Positions 31,204 through 42,639 are shown, counted from the first letter of the stretch. The stretch is DNA of 64,000 nt from Ryuthela nishihirai (GCA_038380435.1 JAWZYU010000004.1:21488001-21552000); one strand, 5' to 3'. Numbers and translations: made by a program. Notes: a model not told the origin generated them from the sequence alone.

Positions 31204-31569
31204 GGGCTGGGTTGTTTTACCTCTGAGCGGCACGTTTTGGCACACCGTGGGCTAAATGGCCAGGTCACAAGGACCCCGAAAGTTCAGAGAAGGTTGGTGG
31301 AGAGGACCCACTGAAAACGTTGTTAGGAGACAGATAGTAGCTTCCTGTAAAGGCCATCAAGCGTGTTCTTTAACGTACACAGGGTATGGATCTCTCGCAC
31401 ACGGAGCCACGGCTTAACATCATATCCGAGTGACGGCGGCCTTTCCAAGACCATCGCTGTCCCCTACTGACCGTGGGCAGGGCGGGTAGTTTTGTGGAGA
31501 GAAATCTCAAAGCTGACCCAGCAGGGACTCGAACCTGGGAACTGCAGATTACGAGCCTGGCGCGCTACC
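31204..31569 (-). mobile_element. SINE-A copy, older
   Basis: Diverged copy (AAAACGTTGTTAGGAGAC) lacking the last bases of the tRNA head. CTCTGGG(G)GAGA flanks it as TSD, taken from the surrounding array. Confidence 0.85.
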
Positions 31570-33202
31570 CTCTGGGAGAGAGAAATGAACTTTCAGGAAT
31601 AGAGGGATAAAGAGAAAGAATGCTTAAAATGCTAAGGGAGGAATAGAAGGAATAAAAGTAGAAAGCGACTCTGTGGGCGAAAACAATAAGCGTTTTAAAA
31701 TGATCCTTTGTGAGGGGAGAAATGTATTTTCATGGAGGGAGGGATAAGGAGATGGAATACAAAAAGTGTAGAGGGAGGTATAGGAGGAATAAAAGTGGAA
31801 GGTAACTCGTGTGGGCAAGAAAAATTCTCGATTTAAGATGAGGATCCTCTGGGGGAGAGATAAGAAACAAGAATGCTCAAAGTGGGGAGGGAAGGGAAGA
31901 AGAAGAGTTGGAAACGAATCCTTTGAGGGAGAGAAATGAACTTTCATGGAGGGATGATTAAAAAGGAACAAAATTAGAAATGGAAAGGGAGGGGGAGAAG
32001 GAAAACAAAAATGGGATTTCTGAGGGAGAGAAATGAACTTACATGAAGGGATGATTAAAATGGAAGAATAATAGAAGTAAAAAAGGAGGGGGAGAAGGAA
32101 AACAGAAAAGGGGTTTCTGAGGGAGAGAAATTAACTTCCATGGAGTGATGATTAAAAAGGAAAAATAATAGAAGTAAAAAAGGGGGGGGGGGGAGAAGGA
32201 AAACAGAAAAGGGGTTTCTGAGGGAGAGAAATCAACTTTCATGGACGGATGATTAAAAAAGAATAATAGAAGTGGAAAGGGAGGGGGGGGAAACAGAAAT
32301 GGTATTTCTGAGGGAGAGAAATGAACTTTCATGGAGGGATGGTTAAAAAGATAGAATAATAGAAGTTGAAAAGGAGGAGGAAAACAGAAAAGGTATTTCT
32401 GAGGGAGAGAAATGAATTTTCATGGAGGGATGATTAAAAAGGAAGAAAAATAGATATGGAAAGGGAGGGGAAAAACATAAGACGGGTTTCTGAGGGAGAG
32501 AAATCAACATTCATGGAGGGATGATTAAAAAGGAAGAATAATAGAAGTGGAAAGGGAGGGGGGAAACATAAAAGGAATTTCTGAGGGAGAGAAATGAACT
32601 GTCATGGAGGGATGATTAAAAAGGAAGAATAAAAGAAGTGAAAAAGGAGGGGAGAAGGAAAACAGAAAAGGGGTTTCTGAGGGAGAGAAATGAACTTTCA
32701 TGTAGGGATGATTAAAAAGGAAGAATAATAGAAGTGGAAAACGAGGGAGAGAAGAAAAACAGAAAAGGAATTTCTCAGGGAGAGAAATGAACTTACAGGG
32801 AGGGATGATTAAAAAGGAAGAAAAATAGAAATGGAAAGGAAGGAGGAAAACAGAGAAGGAATTTATGAGGGAGAGAAATGAACTTTCAAGGAGTGATGAT
32901 TAAAAAGGAAGAATAGAAGTGGAGAAGGAGGGGAGAAGGAAAACAGAAAAGGTATTTCTGAGGGAGACAAATTAACTTTCATGTAGGGATGATTAAAAAG
33001 GTAGAATAATAGAAGTGGAAAAGGAGGGGGAGAAGGAAAACAGAAATTGGATTTCTGAGGGAAAGAAATGAACTTACATGGAGGGATGATTAAAAAGCAA
33101 GAATAATTGAATACGAAACGGAGGGTGAAAACATAAAAGGAGGGATGATTAAACAGGAAGTATAATAGAAGTGGAACGGGAGGGGGAGAAGGAAAACAGA
33201 AA

Positions 33203-34918
33203 TGGGATTTCTGAGGGAGAGAAATGAACTTTCATACAGGGATAATAATAGGAGGGAAGAATAATTTCATAGGAGGGAAGAATAATAGAAGTGGAAAGTG
33301 AGAAGGAAAATAGAAAAGGAATTTCTGAGAGAGAGATATGAACTTTCATGGAGTGATGATAAAAAAGGAAGAATAATATAAGTGGAAAAGGAGAGGAAGA
33401 AGGAAAACAGAAAAGGAATTTCTGAGGGGAGAAATTAACTTTCATGGAGGGATGATTAAAAAGGAAAAATAATAGAAGTGGAAAAGGAGGGGAGAAGGAA
33501 AACAGAAAAGGAATTTCTGAGGAAGAGAAATGAAATTACATGGAGGTATGATTAAAAAGGAAGAATAACAGAAGTGGAAAGGGAGGGGGGAAACAGAAAA
33601 GGGATTTCTGAGGGATAGAAATGAACTTCCATGGAGGGATGATTAAAAAGCAAGAATAATAGAATGGAAAGGGAGGGTGAAAACATAAAAGGAGGGATGA
33701 TTAAACAGGAAGAATAATAGAAGTGGAACGGGAGGGGGAGAAGGAAAACAGAAATGAGATTTCTGAGGGAGAGAAATGAACTTTCATACAGGGATAATAA
33801 TAGGAGGAAGAATAATTTCATAGGATGGAAGAATAATAGAAGTGGAAAAGGAGGGGGAAAACAGAAAAGGGATTTCTGAGGGAGAGAAATGAACTTTCAT
33901 GGAGGATGGTTAAAAGGGTAGAATAATAGAAGTGGAAAGGGAGGGAGAGAAGGAAAACAGAAAAGGGATTTCTGAGGGAGAGAAATCAACTTTCATGGAG
34001 GGATGATTAAAAAGGAAGAATAATAAAAGTGGAAAAAGAGGGGGAGAAGGAAAACAGAAAAGGAATTTCTGAGGGAGAGAAATGAACTTTCATACAGGGA
34101 TAATAATAGGAGGGAAGAATAATTTCATAGGAGGGAAGAATAATAGAAGTGGAAAGTGAGAAGGAAAATAGAAAAGGAATTTCTGAGAGAGAGATATGAA
34201 CTTTCATGGAGTGATGATAAAAAAGGAAGAATAATATAAGTGGAAAAGGAGAGGAAGAAGGAAAACAGAAAAGGAATTTCTGAGGGGAGAAATTAACTTT
34301 CATGGAGGGATGATTAAAAAGGAAAAATAATAGAAGTGGAAAAGGAGGGGAGAAGGAAAACAGAAAAGGAATTTCTGAGGAAGAGAAATGAAATTACATG
34401 GAGGTATGATTAAAAAGGAAGAATAACAGAAGTGGAAAGGGAGGGGGGAAACAGAAAAGGGATTTCTGAGGGAGAGAAATGAACTTCCATGGAGGGATGA
34501 TTAAAAAGCAAGAATAATAGAATGGAAAGGGAGGGTGAAAACATAAAAGGAGGGATGATTAAACAGGAAGAATAATAGAAGTGGAACGGGAGGGGGAGAA
34601 GGAAAACAGAAATGAGATTTCTGAGGGAGAGAAATGAACTTTCATACAGGGATAATAATAGGAGGAAGAATAATTTCATAGGATGGAAGAATAATAGAAG
34701 TGGAAAAGGAGGGGGAAAACAGAAAAGGGATTTCTGAGGGAGAGAAATGAACTTTCATGGAGGATGGTTAAAAGGGTAGAATAATAGAAGTGGAAAGGGA
34801 GGGAGAGAAGGAAAACAGAAAAGGGATTTCTGAGGGAGAGAAATCAACTTTCATGGAGGGATGATTAAAAAGGAAGAATAATAAAAGTGGAAAAAGAGGG
34901 GGAGAAGGAAAACAGAAA
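33203..34918. repeat. 858-bp higher-order tandem duplication within the array
   Basis: The blocks 33203-34060 and 34061-34918 are nearly identical, each about nine basic units long. They share private variants such as GGGATAATAATAGGAGG and AATAATTTCATAGGA at a fixed offset of 858. The high identity indicates a recent duplication by unequal exchange, or a possible assembly artefact. Confidence 0.9.
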
Positions 34919-35444
34919 AGGAATTTCTGAGGGAGAGAAATGAACTTTCATGGAGTGATGAGTAAAAAGGAAGAATAGTAGAAGTGGAAAGGAAGGGGGA
35001 GAAGGAAAACAGAAAAGGAATTTATAAGGGAGAAAAATGAACTTACAGGGAGGGATGATTAAAAAGGAAGAAAAATAGAACTGGAAAGGGAGGAGGAGAA
35101 GGAAAACAGAAAAGGAATTTCTGAGGGAGAAAAATTAACTTTCGTGGAGTGATGATTAAAAAGGAAGAATAGTAGAAGTGGAAAAGGAGGGGGAGATGTA
35201 AAACAGAAAAGGTATTTCTGAGGGAGAGAAATGAACTTTCATGGAGGGATGATTAAAAAGGAAGAATAATAGAAGTGGAAAGGGAGGGGGAAAACAGAAA
35301 AGGGATTTCTGAGGGAGAGAAATGAACTTTAATCGAGGGATTATTAAAAAGGAAGAATAATAGAAGTGGAAAGCGAGGGGGAGAAGGAAAACAGAAAAGG
35401 AATTTCTCAGGGAGAGAAATGAACTTTCATGGAGTGATTTGTTA

Positions 35445-35824
35445 GGTTGTTTTACCTCTGAGCGGCACATTTTTGCACACCATGGGCTAAATGGCCAGGC
35501 CACATGGATCCCGAAGGCTCAGAGAAGGTTGGGGTGGGGGACCCATTGGAACAGCTGTTGGGAGACAGATGGTACAGATGGTCAAGGCCATCCAGCGTGT
35601 TCTTTAACATGCACAAGGTATGGCTCTCCCGCATACGGGTCCACGGCTTAACGTCCCATCCGACGGACGGCGGCCTTTCCAAGCCCATCGGTGTCCCCTA
35701 CTGACCGTGGGCAGGGCGGGGAATTTTGCGGAAATAAATCTCAACGCTGACCCAGCTGGGACTCGAACCTTGGGAACTACAGATTACGAGCCTGGCGCGC
35801 TACCGACTGAGGCACCCCCGCCCT
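35445..35824 (-). mobile_element. SINE-A copy inside the satellite
   Basis: Nearly full-length. TTTCATGGAGTGAT at the left and TTCCATGGAGTGAT at the right are array sequence duplicated as TSD, so the SINE entered after the array existed. The body has a small deletion near GATGGTACAGATGGTC. Confidence 0.92.
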
Positions 35825-36579
35825 TTCCATGGAGTGATGATTGAAAAGGAAGAATAATAGACGTGGAAAGGGAGGGGGAGAAGGAAAACAAAAGAATTTC
35901 TGAGGGAGAGAAATGAACTTTCATGGAGGGACGATTAAAAAGGAAGAATAATAGAAGTGTAAAGGGAGGGAGAGAAGGAAAACAGAAAAGGGATTTCTGT
36001 GGGAGAGAAATTAACTTTCAATGAGGGGATGATTAAAAAGAAATAATAATAGAAGTGGAAAAGGAGGAGGAAAAGGAAAATAAGAAAGGGATTTCTGAGG
36101 GAGAGAAATGAACTTTCATGGAGGGATGATTGAAAAGGAATAATAGAAGTGGAAAGGAAGGAGGAGAAGGAAAACGGAAAAAGGATTTCTGAGGGAGAGA
36201 AATGATCTTTCATGGAGGGAGGGATAAGAACCAAGAATGTACAAAGTAGAGAACGAGGGGAGAAAAGGAAAATAGGAAACGAATCCTCTAGTGGGGAAAG
36301 ATGACCATTTCAATATAGAGACGTAAAGAGAATTCGGTAAATTGCGGGTGAGGGAGATAATGGCAGAAAGATTGCAGAGAGCGCCTCCTGGTGTGGAGGA
36401 ACAAGTAGCTGTTTTGAGGCTAAAGGCATAAGAGTACAAAAATTCGGAAAATATTTTGGGAGGAGGATAAAGTGAAAGCAGAATGAGACTTTTAGGAAGC
36501 AAATTAATTGATATTTCGGGAATTAGGTGTAAGAGAGGAGGAGACTGTGCAAAGGAAAAGATGATAACTGGGCACTTAC

Positions 36580-36612
36580 CTCTTCCGTAGGATCCGGAAC
36601 TCCTCTCGTTCT
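36580..36612 (-). CDS. 33-bp micro-exon of the EB/EGF-like gene
   Basis: The acceptor TTGCCCCTTTGCAG and the donor GTAAGTGCCC enclose 33 bases in symmetrical phase 1. They read (x)AG-AAC-GAG-AGG onward as NERSSGSYGR and then G. The Ser/Gly-rich peptide could be a linker between modules. The downstream join to the exon at 29843-29983 gives Gly and stays in frame. Both splice sites are close to consensus. Because the exon is so short it could be a chance pair of sites, and alternative inclusion would not change the frame. The upstream exon is not recognised in this window. Confidence 0.5.
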
Positions 36613-37355
36613 CTGCAAAGGGGCAAACAAAAAAAAACGATATTAAAATTGGGGCAAACAAACAAAAAAGGAGAGTGAAATCGGCGATCGTTTGTCTTTC
36701 AAACATTCACTACATCATGCGAAATGAACTGATTGGAAGCTGCTTAACAGCTAAAATCTTGCAATAATGGATGAGCTAATTGTGTGTTTCTTCTTTTTTG
36801 TTAAAGCAGTGGTTGGTCTAAAGAGAAAATCAGATTAAAATCTAAGATGATTTAACAAAATGAGAAACAATAACTTGCTCCTACGTGAGGTTCAAATGTG
36901 TTCAAAGTATCATATCTACGAGTATGTTTATAATGACGTTTGCAGAAGATGATAATTGGGCTCTTTGCTTCCATGTTTATGATTCGCGCAAAGCTTTCTT
37001 TTTTTTTCGAAATACATTCGAATCCATATAGTTGATGATCCATATAGTTGACATGACATCGTGAAGCTTCGCGTATTGAATTGGCCAAAATGAAGAAATG
37101 TTGGCAACTGATTAACATTTTGCTCACAAATGATGAGCTGACACCCGTCTGTAAACAAAATAGGCACTCATTACATACTAATTTTTAAATATTATTACTA
37201 AATTAAACTGAGTTGAAATTAATTAATATTTTAATTAATAGAATGCATGACAGGATGTGAACTGCATTTTCGATTCGATTAGTTTACTCGTGAGTTAGTT
37301 GTTGTGTCAGATGTCTAAGTCGTAAAAAAAACCAAGATTCAAGTTAGAGCTGAGC
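36613..37355. other. Non-repetitive stretch, no supported gene
   Basis: A reasonable minus-strand acceptor (TTTTGTTTACAG near 37155) opens frames to 36928 and 36852, but they contain no recognisable domain and no convincing donor. Confidence 0.4.
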
Positions 37356-37426
37356 AGTGGCGCACTCAGGATTTAATCTTGAGGGGGGCGAAGGAATGGC
37401 CTTGGCTCCCCCCTCTGGGTGCGCCA
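37356..37426. mobile_element. Tiny hAT-like MITE
   Basis: CAGTGGCGCACTC at the left and GGTGCGCCACA at the right form short terminal inverted repeats of hAT type. GAGCTGAG and GGGCTGAG flank it as an 8-bp, one-mismatch TSD. The terminus CAGTGGCGCACTCAGGATTT also occurs inverted at about 50230-50258. Confidence 0.55.
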
Positions 37427-37475
37427 CAGGGCTGAGAAAATGTTATTTAAAGCAAATATAACTCTCCTTTTGGGG

Positions 37476-37858
37476 TTGGGTTGTTTTACCTCTGAGCGGC
37501 ACTTTTTTGCACACCATGGACTAAATGGCCAGGTCACATGGACCCCGAAGGCTCAGAGAAGGTTGGGGGAGGGAACCCACTGGAACAGCTGTTGGGAGAC
37601 AGATGGTAGCCTCCCGTCAAGGCCATCCAGCGTGTTCTTTAACGTGCACAGGGTATGGCTCTCCCGCACACGGGGCCACGGCTTAACGTCCCATCCGACG
37701 GACGGCGGCCTTTCCAAGCCCATCGGTGTCCCCTACTGACCGTGGGCAGGGCGGGAAAATTTGCGGAGATAAATCTCAACGCTGACCCAGCTGGGACTCG
37801 AACCTGGGAACTACAGATTACGAGCCTGGCGCGCTACCGACTGAGCCACCCCCGCCCC
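37476..37858 (-). mobile_element. SINE-A copy
   Basis: Full-length, with TSD CTCCTTTTGGGG on both sides and little divergence from the other young copies. Confidence 0.93.
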
Positions 37859-37914
37859 TATCCCCTCCTTTTGGGGTAATTCCATTGAATTTTCAATGTG
37901 TGCAATATATTATG

Positions 37915-38105
37915 GCCCTCTTTCACACGGAAACTTGATTTAACGTCTCGTGTAATAGAGGGCAGGTCTTTTCAAGATCTCATTTGATGGAGGGAAGGCT
38001 TTTCCGATCATCGGTATCCATGGCTCTTCCCCCAAATGACTCCTCTCCCGAGGAACAATTTCAAGAGTGTGAGAAGAAATCTCATCAGCATCACAAAGAC
38101 ACGAA
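37915..38105 (-). mobile_element. Old SINE-A remnant
   Basis: Decayed body with CTTGATTTAACGTCTCGTG, CTTTTCCGATCATCGGTATC and GAAGAAATCTCATCAGC in the order of the SINE-A body. Confidence 0.6.
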
Positions 38106-38109
38106 CCTG

Positions 38110-38985
38110 TAAATATAATCTATGAATCTGGCCCTTCATATCGAAAAGTTAAAATTTAGGTTTAACAATTCTTATAATTTAGAAAAAATTATAAATGAAG
38201 CTCTCAAAGTCATCAGCAAAATCTATTTTAACAAACGAGAATATCTAACACTTACTGATATTCTTTCCAACTGCCAAATTCCCACTCTTGAATTTAGAAG
38301 AAAGCTGTAGTTTATTACCCTTATTCACGACACTATTTATAACAAGTCTCATCCCTTCATTCGATTCTTACATATTCGATTACGACATCGCCACATCCTT
38401 CTCTCTGATAATAAAATGTTTTCCTACTCCCAAGATTTTCAAAGCTAAGTATGGTGAAATTTCTTTTGACTTTCAAGCAACCTCAACTTGGAACTCTCTA
38501 CCGAGCGATATCACTTCTTTAAATTCTAAAACTAAGTTTTAAAATTGTATTACTCCACTCCTATTAGAATATTAAGACGTTTGACCAACAACATCTCCTC
38601 ATCCCTATTCGCACTCCCCATCTTTGCTGTTTTTATTGATTATTCTGAATCCTTTCTCCCCTGTTCAGTCATCTATTATTACTCTCTGTTTTTCTTAAAT
38701 TTTCTACTTTTTTCTCATATATATATATATTCCTCCTTTTACTACGTTCACTATCATATTTCTGATTTTATGTTTGCCTTTGTCCGTATAGCTTCTTGTT
38801 ATCTTATTTTTGTATCAAATAATTTTCCAATTTCTGTCCACATGTTTGTATTGTTGTACTGTCCTTAATATTCCTTTTTAATTTCACAAATGGGCATCAA
38901 GCCACTTCAACATTTAATTAATATATTTAAAATTACCTGTACATTGGCTTTACTGTAACCCCGGCATCGAATAAATTATATAATA
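38110..38985 (+). mobile_element. LINE-B 3' fragment
   Basis: The plus strand encodes KVISKIYFNKREYLTLTDIL and CQIPTLEFRRKL. Several broken frames follow, including RRLTNNISSSLFALP, which is shared with the minus-strand copy at 10236-11335. It ends with GGCTTTACTGTAACCCC and AATAAATTAT. It is a 5'-truncated, inactive copy. Confidence 0.75.
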
Positions 38986-39039
38986 ATGAACTTTTTCTGC
39001 CGTTTTTTTCATCTGATCGATAATTACTCCACCTGTCCG

Positions 39040-39190
39040 TCGATTTACACGGTTTACGGTTTAAGATTTACACGGTTTACGGTTTAAGATTTACACGGTC
39101 AAAGAATGCAACCAGTTTCGATTTACACGGTCAAAGAATGCAACCAGTTTCGATTTACACGATAATAGACTCGGTTTTACACGGTACGGA
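39040..39190. repeat. Short tandem repeats based on GATTTACACGGT
   Basis: Two ~24-bp units (GATTTACACGGTTTACGGTT) are followed by two ~36-bp units (GATTTACACGGTCAAAGAAT with GCAACCAGTTTC) and degenerate copies. Confidence 0.85.
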
Positions 39191-40328
39191 TTAAGTTATT
39201 TTCATCTATGCAGAAATAATACATATTAGGAATTAGCAGTGGTATAGCGTCAAGGGAGATTATTAGATTTTCTTCCCAAAGTAATAATCAGCAAAATGAT
39301 TTTGATATCTTTTATTTTCAAGAAAAAACAAATAATAATCCGTTCCTATATTAATAAGATCGTCATCTGTAAAAAGTTACGTTTATATTCTTTCGCTAAA
39401 GTTATATTCTTGCCATTATAGTGCAATCTGTCTCGTGGCATCTTAATGTAATAAAGCCTGTTTTGAATCGGCAGCGAGATGACTTTTCTAAACTGAATTT
39501 TTAGACCAGTAAAATTATTCATATTTCATGCATTTTTCAAGAAATTTGTTACAGAAAAATGTAAAACGAATAGGGAAATGTTATACAGCATTGGAAATCC
39601 AGTCTCGTGCCGCCCCCTCCCTTTTACATTTTTCCGGCTCTATTTTGTCTCTTGCCTTCCCTCCCCACCCCCCACTCGAATTTCTTTCTCGATCCGAGGC
39701 TGATGTAGGCTAAATACAGCTGATTCGTAAAATATCGTATAAATACTAATTTTACAAAAATAAATCACTATCGTTTGATGCAAATCCTTGACTTCTAATT
39801 CCTATTCAGCTCATAAATATCGTTCTTTCAAATTTCGTCCTCGATAGTTTACGTCTACATTAACGATAAATAGAATCCGGTGACCAAAAAGAAATGAATC
39901 AGAAATTAATCTAAACTTATCTGAATTAGTGCGCATAAAATACAAAATAGTGTTATTACTTTATTTAACAAATTAACGCTTATTATTAGCTGAACTGAAA
40001 TTTAAAATAAATATGCATAAATAACACTTTCAGAGTACATTTTTATTCATAACAAGGATTTTTTCGGAACCATTACCCCATTTTTCTCCATAAGTTGTTG
40101 GTTTCGATTTGCAGGATTTTTATTTGCACGGTGATTTCCCAGAACCTATCTACCGTGCAAATTGAGGGATGGGTGTGCATTTCTAAACGCAGTGTTTCAA
40201 ATGAATTACGGTGAACGTTAAAACAAAAATGAAATTACTGTTCGAAAGACACAATTCTACCAGACGCTTATGAAGAGAGAATTCTGAGCCAGAAATTGAG
40301 GAATCTTTGCTAGTAGCTATGGATTTGG
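39191..40328. other. AT-rich stretch without supported features
   Basis: No TE terminus or exon-like frame was seen. A fragment resembling the neighbouring GATTTACACGG repeat may recur near 40110-40130 (GATTTGCAGGATTTTTATTT). Confidence 0.45.
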
Positions 40329-40710
40329 GTTGGGTTGTTTTACCTCTGAGCGGCACTTTTTTGCACACCATGGGCTAAATGGCCAGGTCACAAGGACCCC
40401 GAATGCTCAGAGAAGGTTGGGGGAGGGGACCCACTGGAACAGCTATTGGGAGACAGATGGTAGCCTCCCGTCAAGGCCATCCAGCGTGTTCTTTAACGTG
40501 CACAGGGTATGGTTCTCCCACACACGGGGCCACGGCTTAACGTCCCATCCGACGGACGGCGGGCTGTCCAAGCCCATCGGTGTCCCCTACTGACCGTGGG
40601 CAGGGCGGGGATTCTTGCGGAGATAAATCTCAACGCTGGCCCAGCTGGGACTCGAACCTGGGAACTACAGATTACGAGCCTGGCGCGCTACCGACTAGCC
40701 ACCCCCGCCC
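40329..40710 (-). mobile_element. SINE-A copy
   Basis: Full-length, with TSD AGTAGCTATGGA on both sides. Confidence 0.93.
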
Positions 40711-41485
40711 AGTAGCTATGGAAATCATTGCAATGATTGAACTTGATAAGGTGAAAACAAAAATTATCCTTTACCTAATCTATCATTTTTTTTGAGTGAA
40801 TTGCATGAACCATTTGATTGCTTCGCGTCGAAAGTAAAATATCGAAACTTTTGGTGATATACTGTATAATGGTAGAATGAAATAGGGAAAAGAACTAACA
40901 TAAAAGTAGATTATGTGGAAACCAAACGTGGGTCCTTATTTAACACGAACGAGACACCGCATCGTGAACAGAAACGAATATAACACCATATTTAATATAC
41001 AAAAGAAGCAAAAGAACAACTTTTAACACAAAAGAAATATAAGAATATCTTTTAACAACACAAAAGAAAATGGACTTTATTGAACACAAAAGCAACAAAT
41101 TCACACATTGCAATAGGGGATAAGAAAATGAGAAAAATCCAAGTGAGCAACCGAGAACCGAAAGTTGGTCATCAATATGGAATGTTCTCTCCTCTGACAG
41201 CCGGACACGGCTCACGGCATCGGTGCATGGGGTTACAGAAGTTCAGCTGACAGTAATATCCACTGACGCAAAAAATGCCTCGTACAGCCATTGAAGGATT
41301 CTATAAACGGCTAAGGGTGGTTTCCCCGAATGAGTTTCCGAAAATAGAATGATGACCAATCATTCGTCTGATTTCCACACCTGCGACCATTTATTCGGTG
41401 TGGCCGAGAATTATCCTTTATGAGGAGAAAATGTCACCAACTGCATCAGCAATAGAGCATATGAAGTGAAGAAGAAAGAGGTGTG
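40711..41485. other. No supported feature
   Basis: The stretch contains several AAAAGAACA/AACACAAAAG motifs at 40990-41095 that look weakly repetitive. The minus frame 40940-41215 has no recognised domain. Confidence 0.4.
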
Positions 41486-41866
41486 TTGGGTTGTTTTACC
41501 TCTGAGCGGCACTTTTTTGCACACCATGGGCTAAATGGCCAGGTCACATGGACCCCGAAGGCTCAGAGAAGGTTGGGGGAGGGGACCCACTGGAACAGCT
41601 ATTGGGAGACAGATGTTAGCCTCCCGTCAAGGCCATCCAGCGTGTTCTTTAACGTGCACAGGGTATGGCTCTCCCGCACACGGGGCCACGGCTTAACGTC
41701 CCATCCGACGGACGGTGGCCTTTCCAAGCCCATCGGTGTCCCCTACTGACCGTGGGCAGGGCGGGGAATTTTGCGGAGATAAATCTCAACGCTGACCTAG
41801 CTGGGACTCGAACCTGGGAACTACAGATTACAAGCCTGGCGCGCTACCGACTGAGCCACCCGCCGG
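41486..41866 (-). mobile_element. SINE-A copy
   Basis: Full-length except for a short loss in the head (GAGCCACCCGCC). The TSD is unclear. Confidence 0.92.
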
Positions 41867-41889
41867 TGCAGTAGAGCACACAACCAGAG

Positions 41890-42096
41890 GTCGATAGGCA
41901 TAAAGACATCGTTTGTGAAACATTCTCCCTGTTGTGGAGAGGAACTTAGAGACACTGCCGTCCATCGGTTGTATCGTTAAACCATTTTCAGGTGAGCCAT
42001 ACCTCGTACATGTTTAACGAATACATTGGACAGCCTTGATGGGAAGTTTCCATCTGTCTCCTAACAGCTGCCGTTTCGATCTCCTTCTCTTATTCA
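41890..42096 (+). mobile_element. Old SINE-A copy, body part (interrupted)
   Basis: Diverged body with GCCGTCCATCGGTTGTATCG, GAGCCATACCTCGTACATG and CCATCTGTCTCCTAACAGC. Its tail (CTGCAAAAAAGTGCCACTCA) is found at 42471-42560, after the insertion of another SINE. Confidence 0.75.
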
Positions 42097-42470
42097 GGCG
42101 GGGTTGGCTCAGTCGGTAGCACGCGGTGCTGCTGTGGTGTAGTTCTCAGTTTCGAGTCCCACCTGGGCCAGCATTGAAATTTTCTCTCCCACCCCGCCCT
42201 AGGTCAGAAAGGGGACTTTCGAAAGGATTCGAAAGGATCCCATCCGTTGGATGGGACGTTAAGCCGGGGCTCCCTGTGCAGGAGAGCCATACCCTTTGCA
42301 CGTTAAAGAAGAACTGGATGGCCTAGATAGGAGGCGTCCATCTGTCTCCTTATAACTGCCCAGTGGGTCCCCTTCCATCAACCTTCTCTGAGGCCTAGGG
42401 GACCTGCCCATTTAGCTCATTGTCTGCAAAAAGGTGCTGCTCTGAGGTTAAATAAACCAAGAACAACCCA
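42097..42470 (+). mobile_element. SINE-A copy nested in an older one, diverged
   Basis: The head GGGGTTGGCTCAGTCGGTAG and B box TTTCGAGTCCC are followed by a shortened body and the tail ACCAAGAACAACCCA. Many substitutions make it an older copy. Confidence 0.85.
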
Positions 42471-42560
42471 ATCATTCCCTTATGCAGTTCTAAGAACTTG
42501 GAATCCTTGAGACCAATTTACTCCATTATCTGCAAAAAAGTGCCACTCAGACCTAAACCT
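42471..42560 (+). mobile_element. Old SINE-A copy, tail part
   Basis: Continuation of 41890-42096. The segment CTGCAAAAAAGTGCCACTCA is the SINE-A 3' region. Confidence 0.6.
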
Positions 42561-42639
42561 ATTTTGAAGATAAAGGTCTCTACATAGATGCCATAAGTCA
42601 GAATGCAATTCTGAACAGGTTAAGGAGCAGGATCTTCGG

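Larger units (their letters stand above)
31570..36240. repeat. ~97-bp intronic satellite array
   Basis: About 40 units of the type GGAAGAATAATAGAAGTGGA, AAGGGAGGGGGAGAAGG, AAAACAGAAAAGG, ATTTCTGAGGGAGAGAAATG, AACTTTCATGGAGGGATGAT, TAAAAA run from about 31900 to 36230; more diverged units precede them. Read on the gene's strand, each unit contains CATTTCTCTCCCTCAG, a strong pyrimidine tract with CAG. The minus-strand frames (28-115 codons, MKVHFSPSEIPFLF-type) are a by-product. The array is interrupted by one SINE (35445-35824). Confidence 0.93.

Noticed and set aside
31624..36234. Many minus-strand frames of 90-115 codons with MKVHFSPSEIPFLF-type repeats
   Set aside because: By-products of the ~97-bp intronic array; no conserved frame along the array.
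36852..37167. Minus-strand frames after an acceptor-like TTTTGTTTACAG
   Set aside because: No recognised domain, no matching phase-1 module pattern, no convincing donor.
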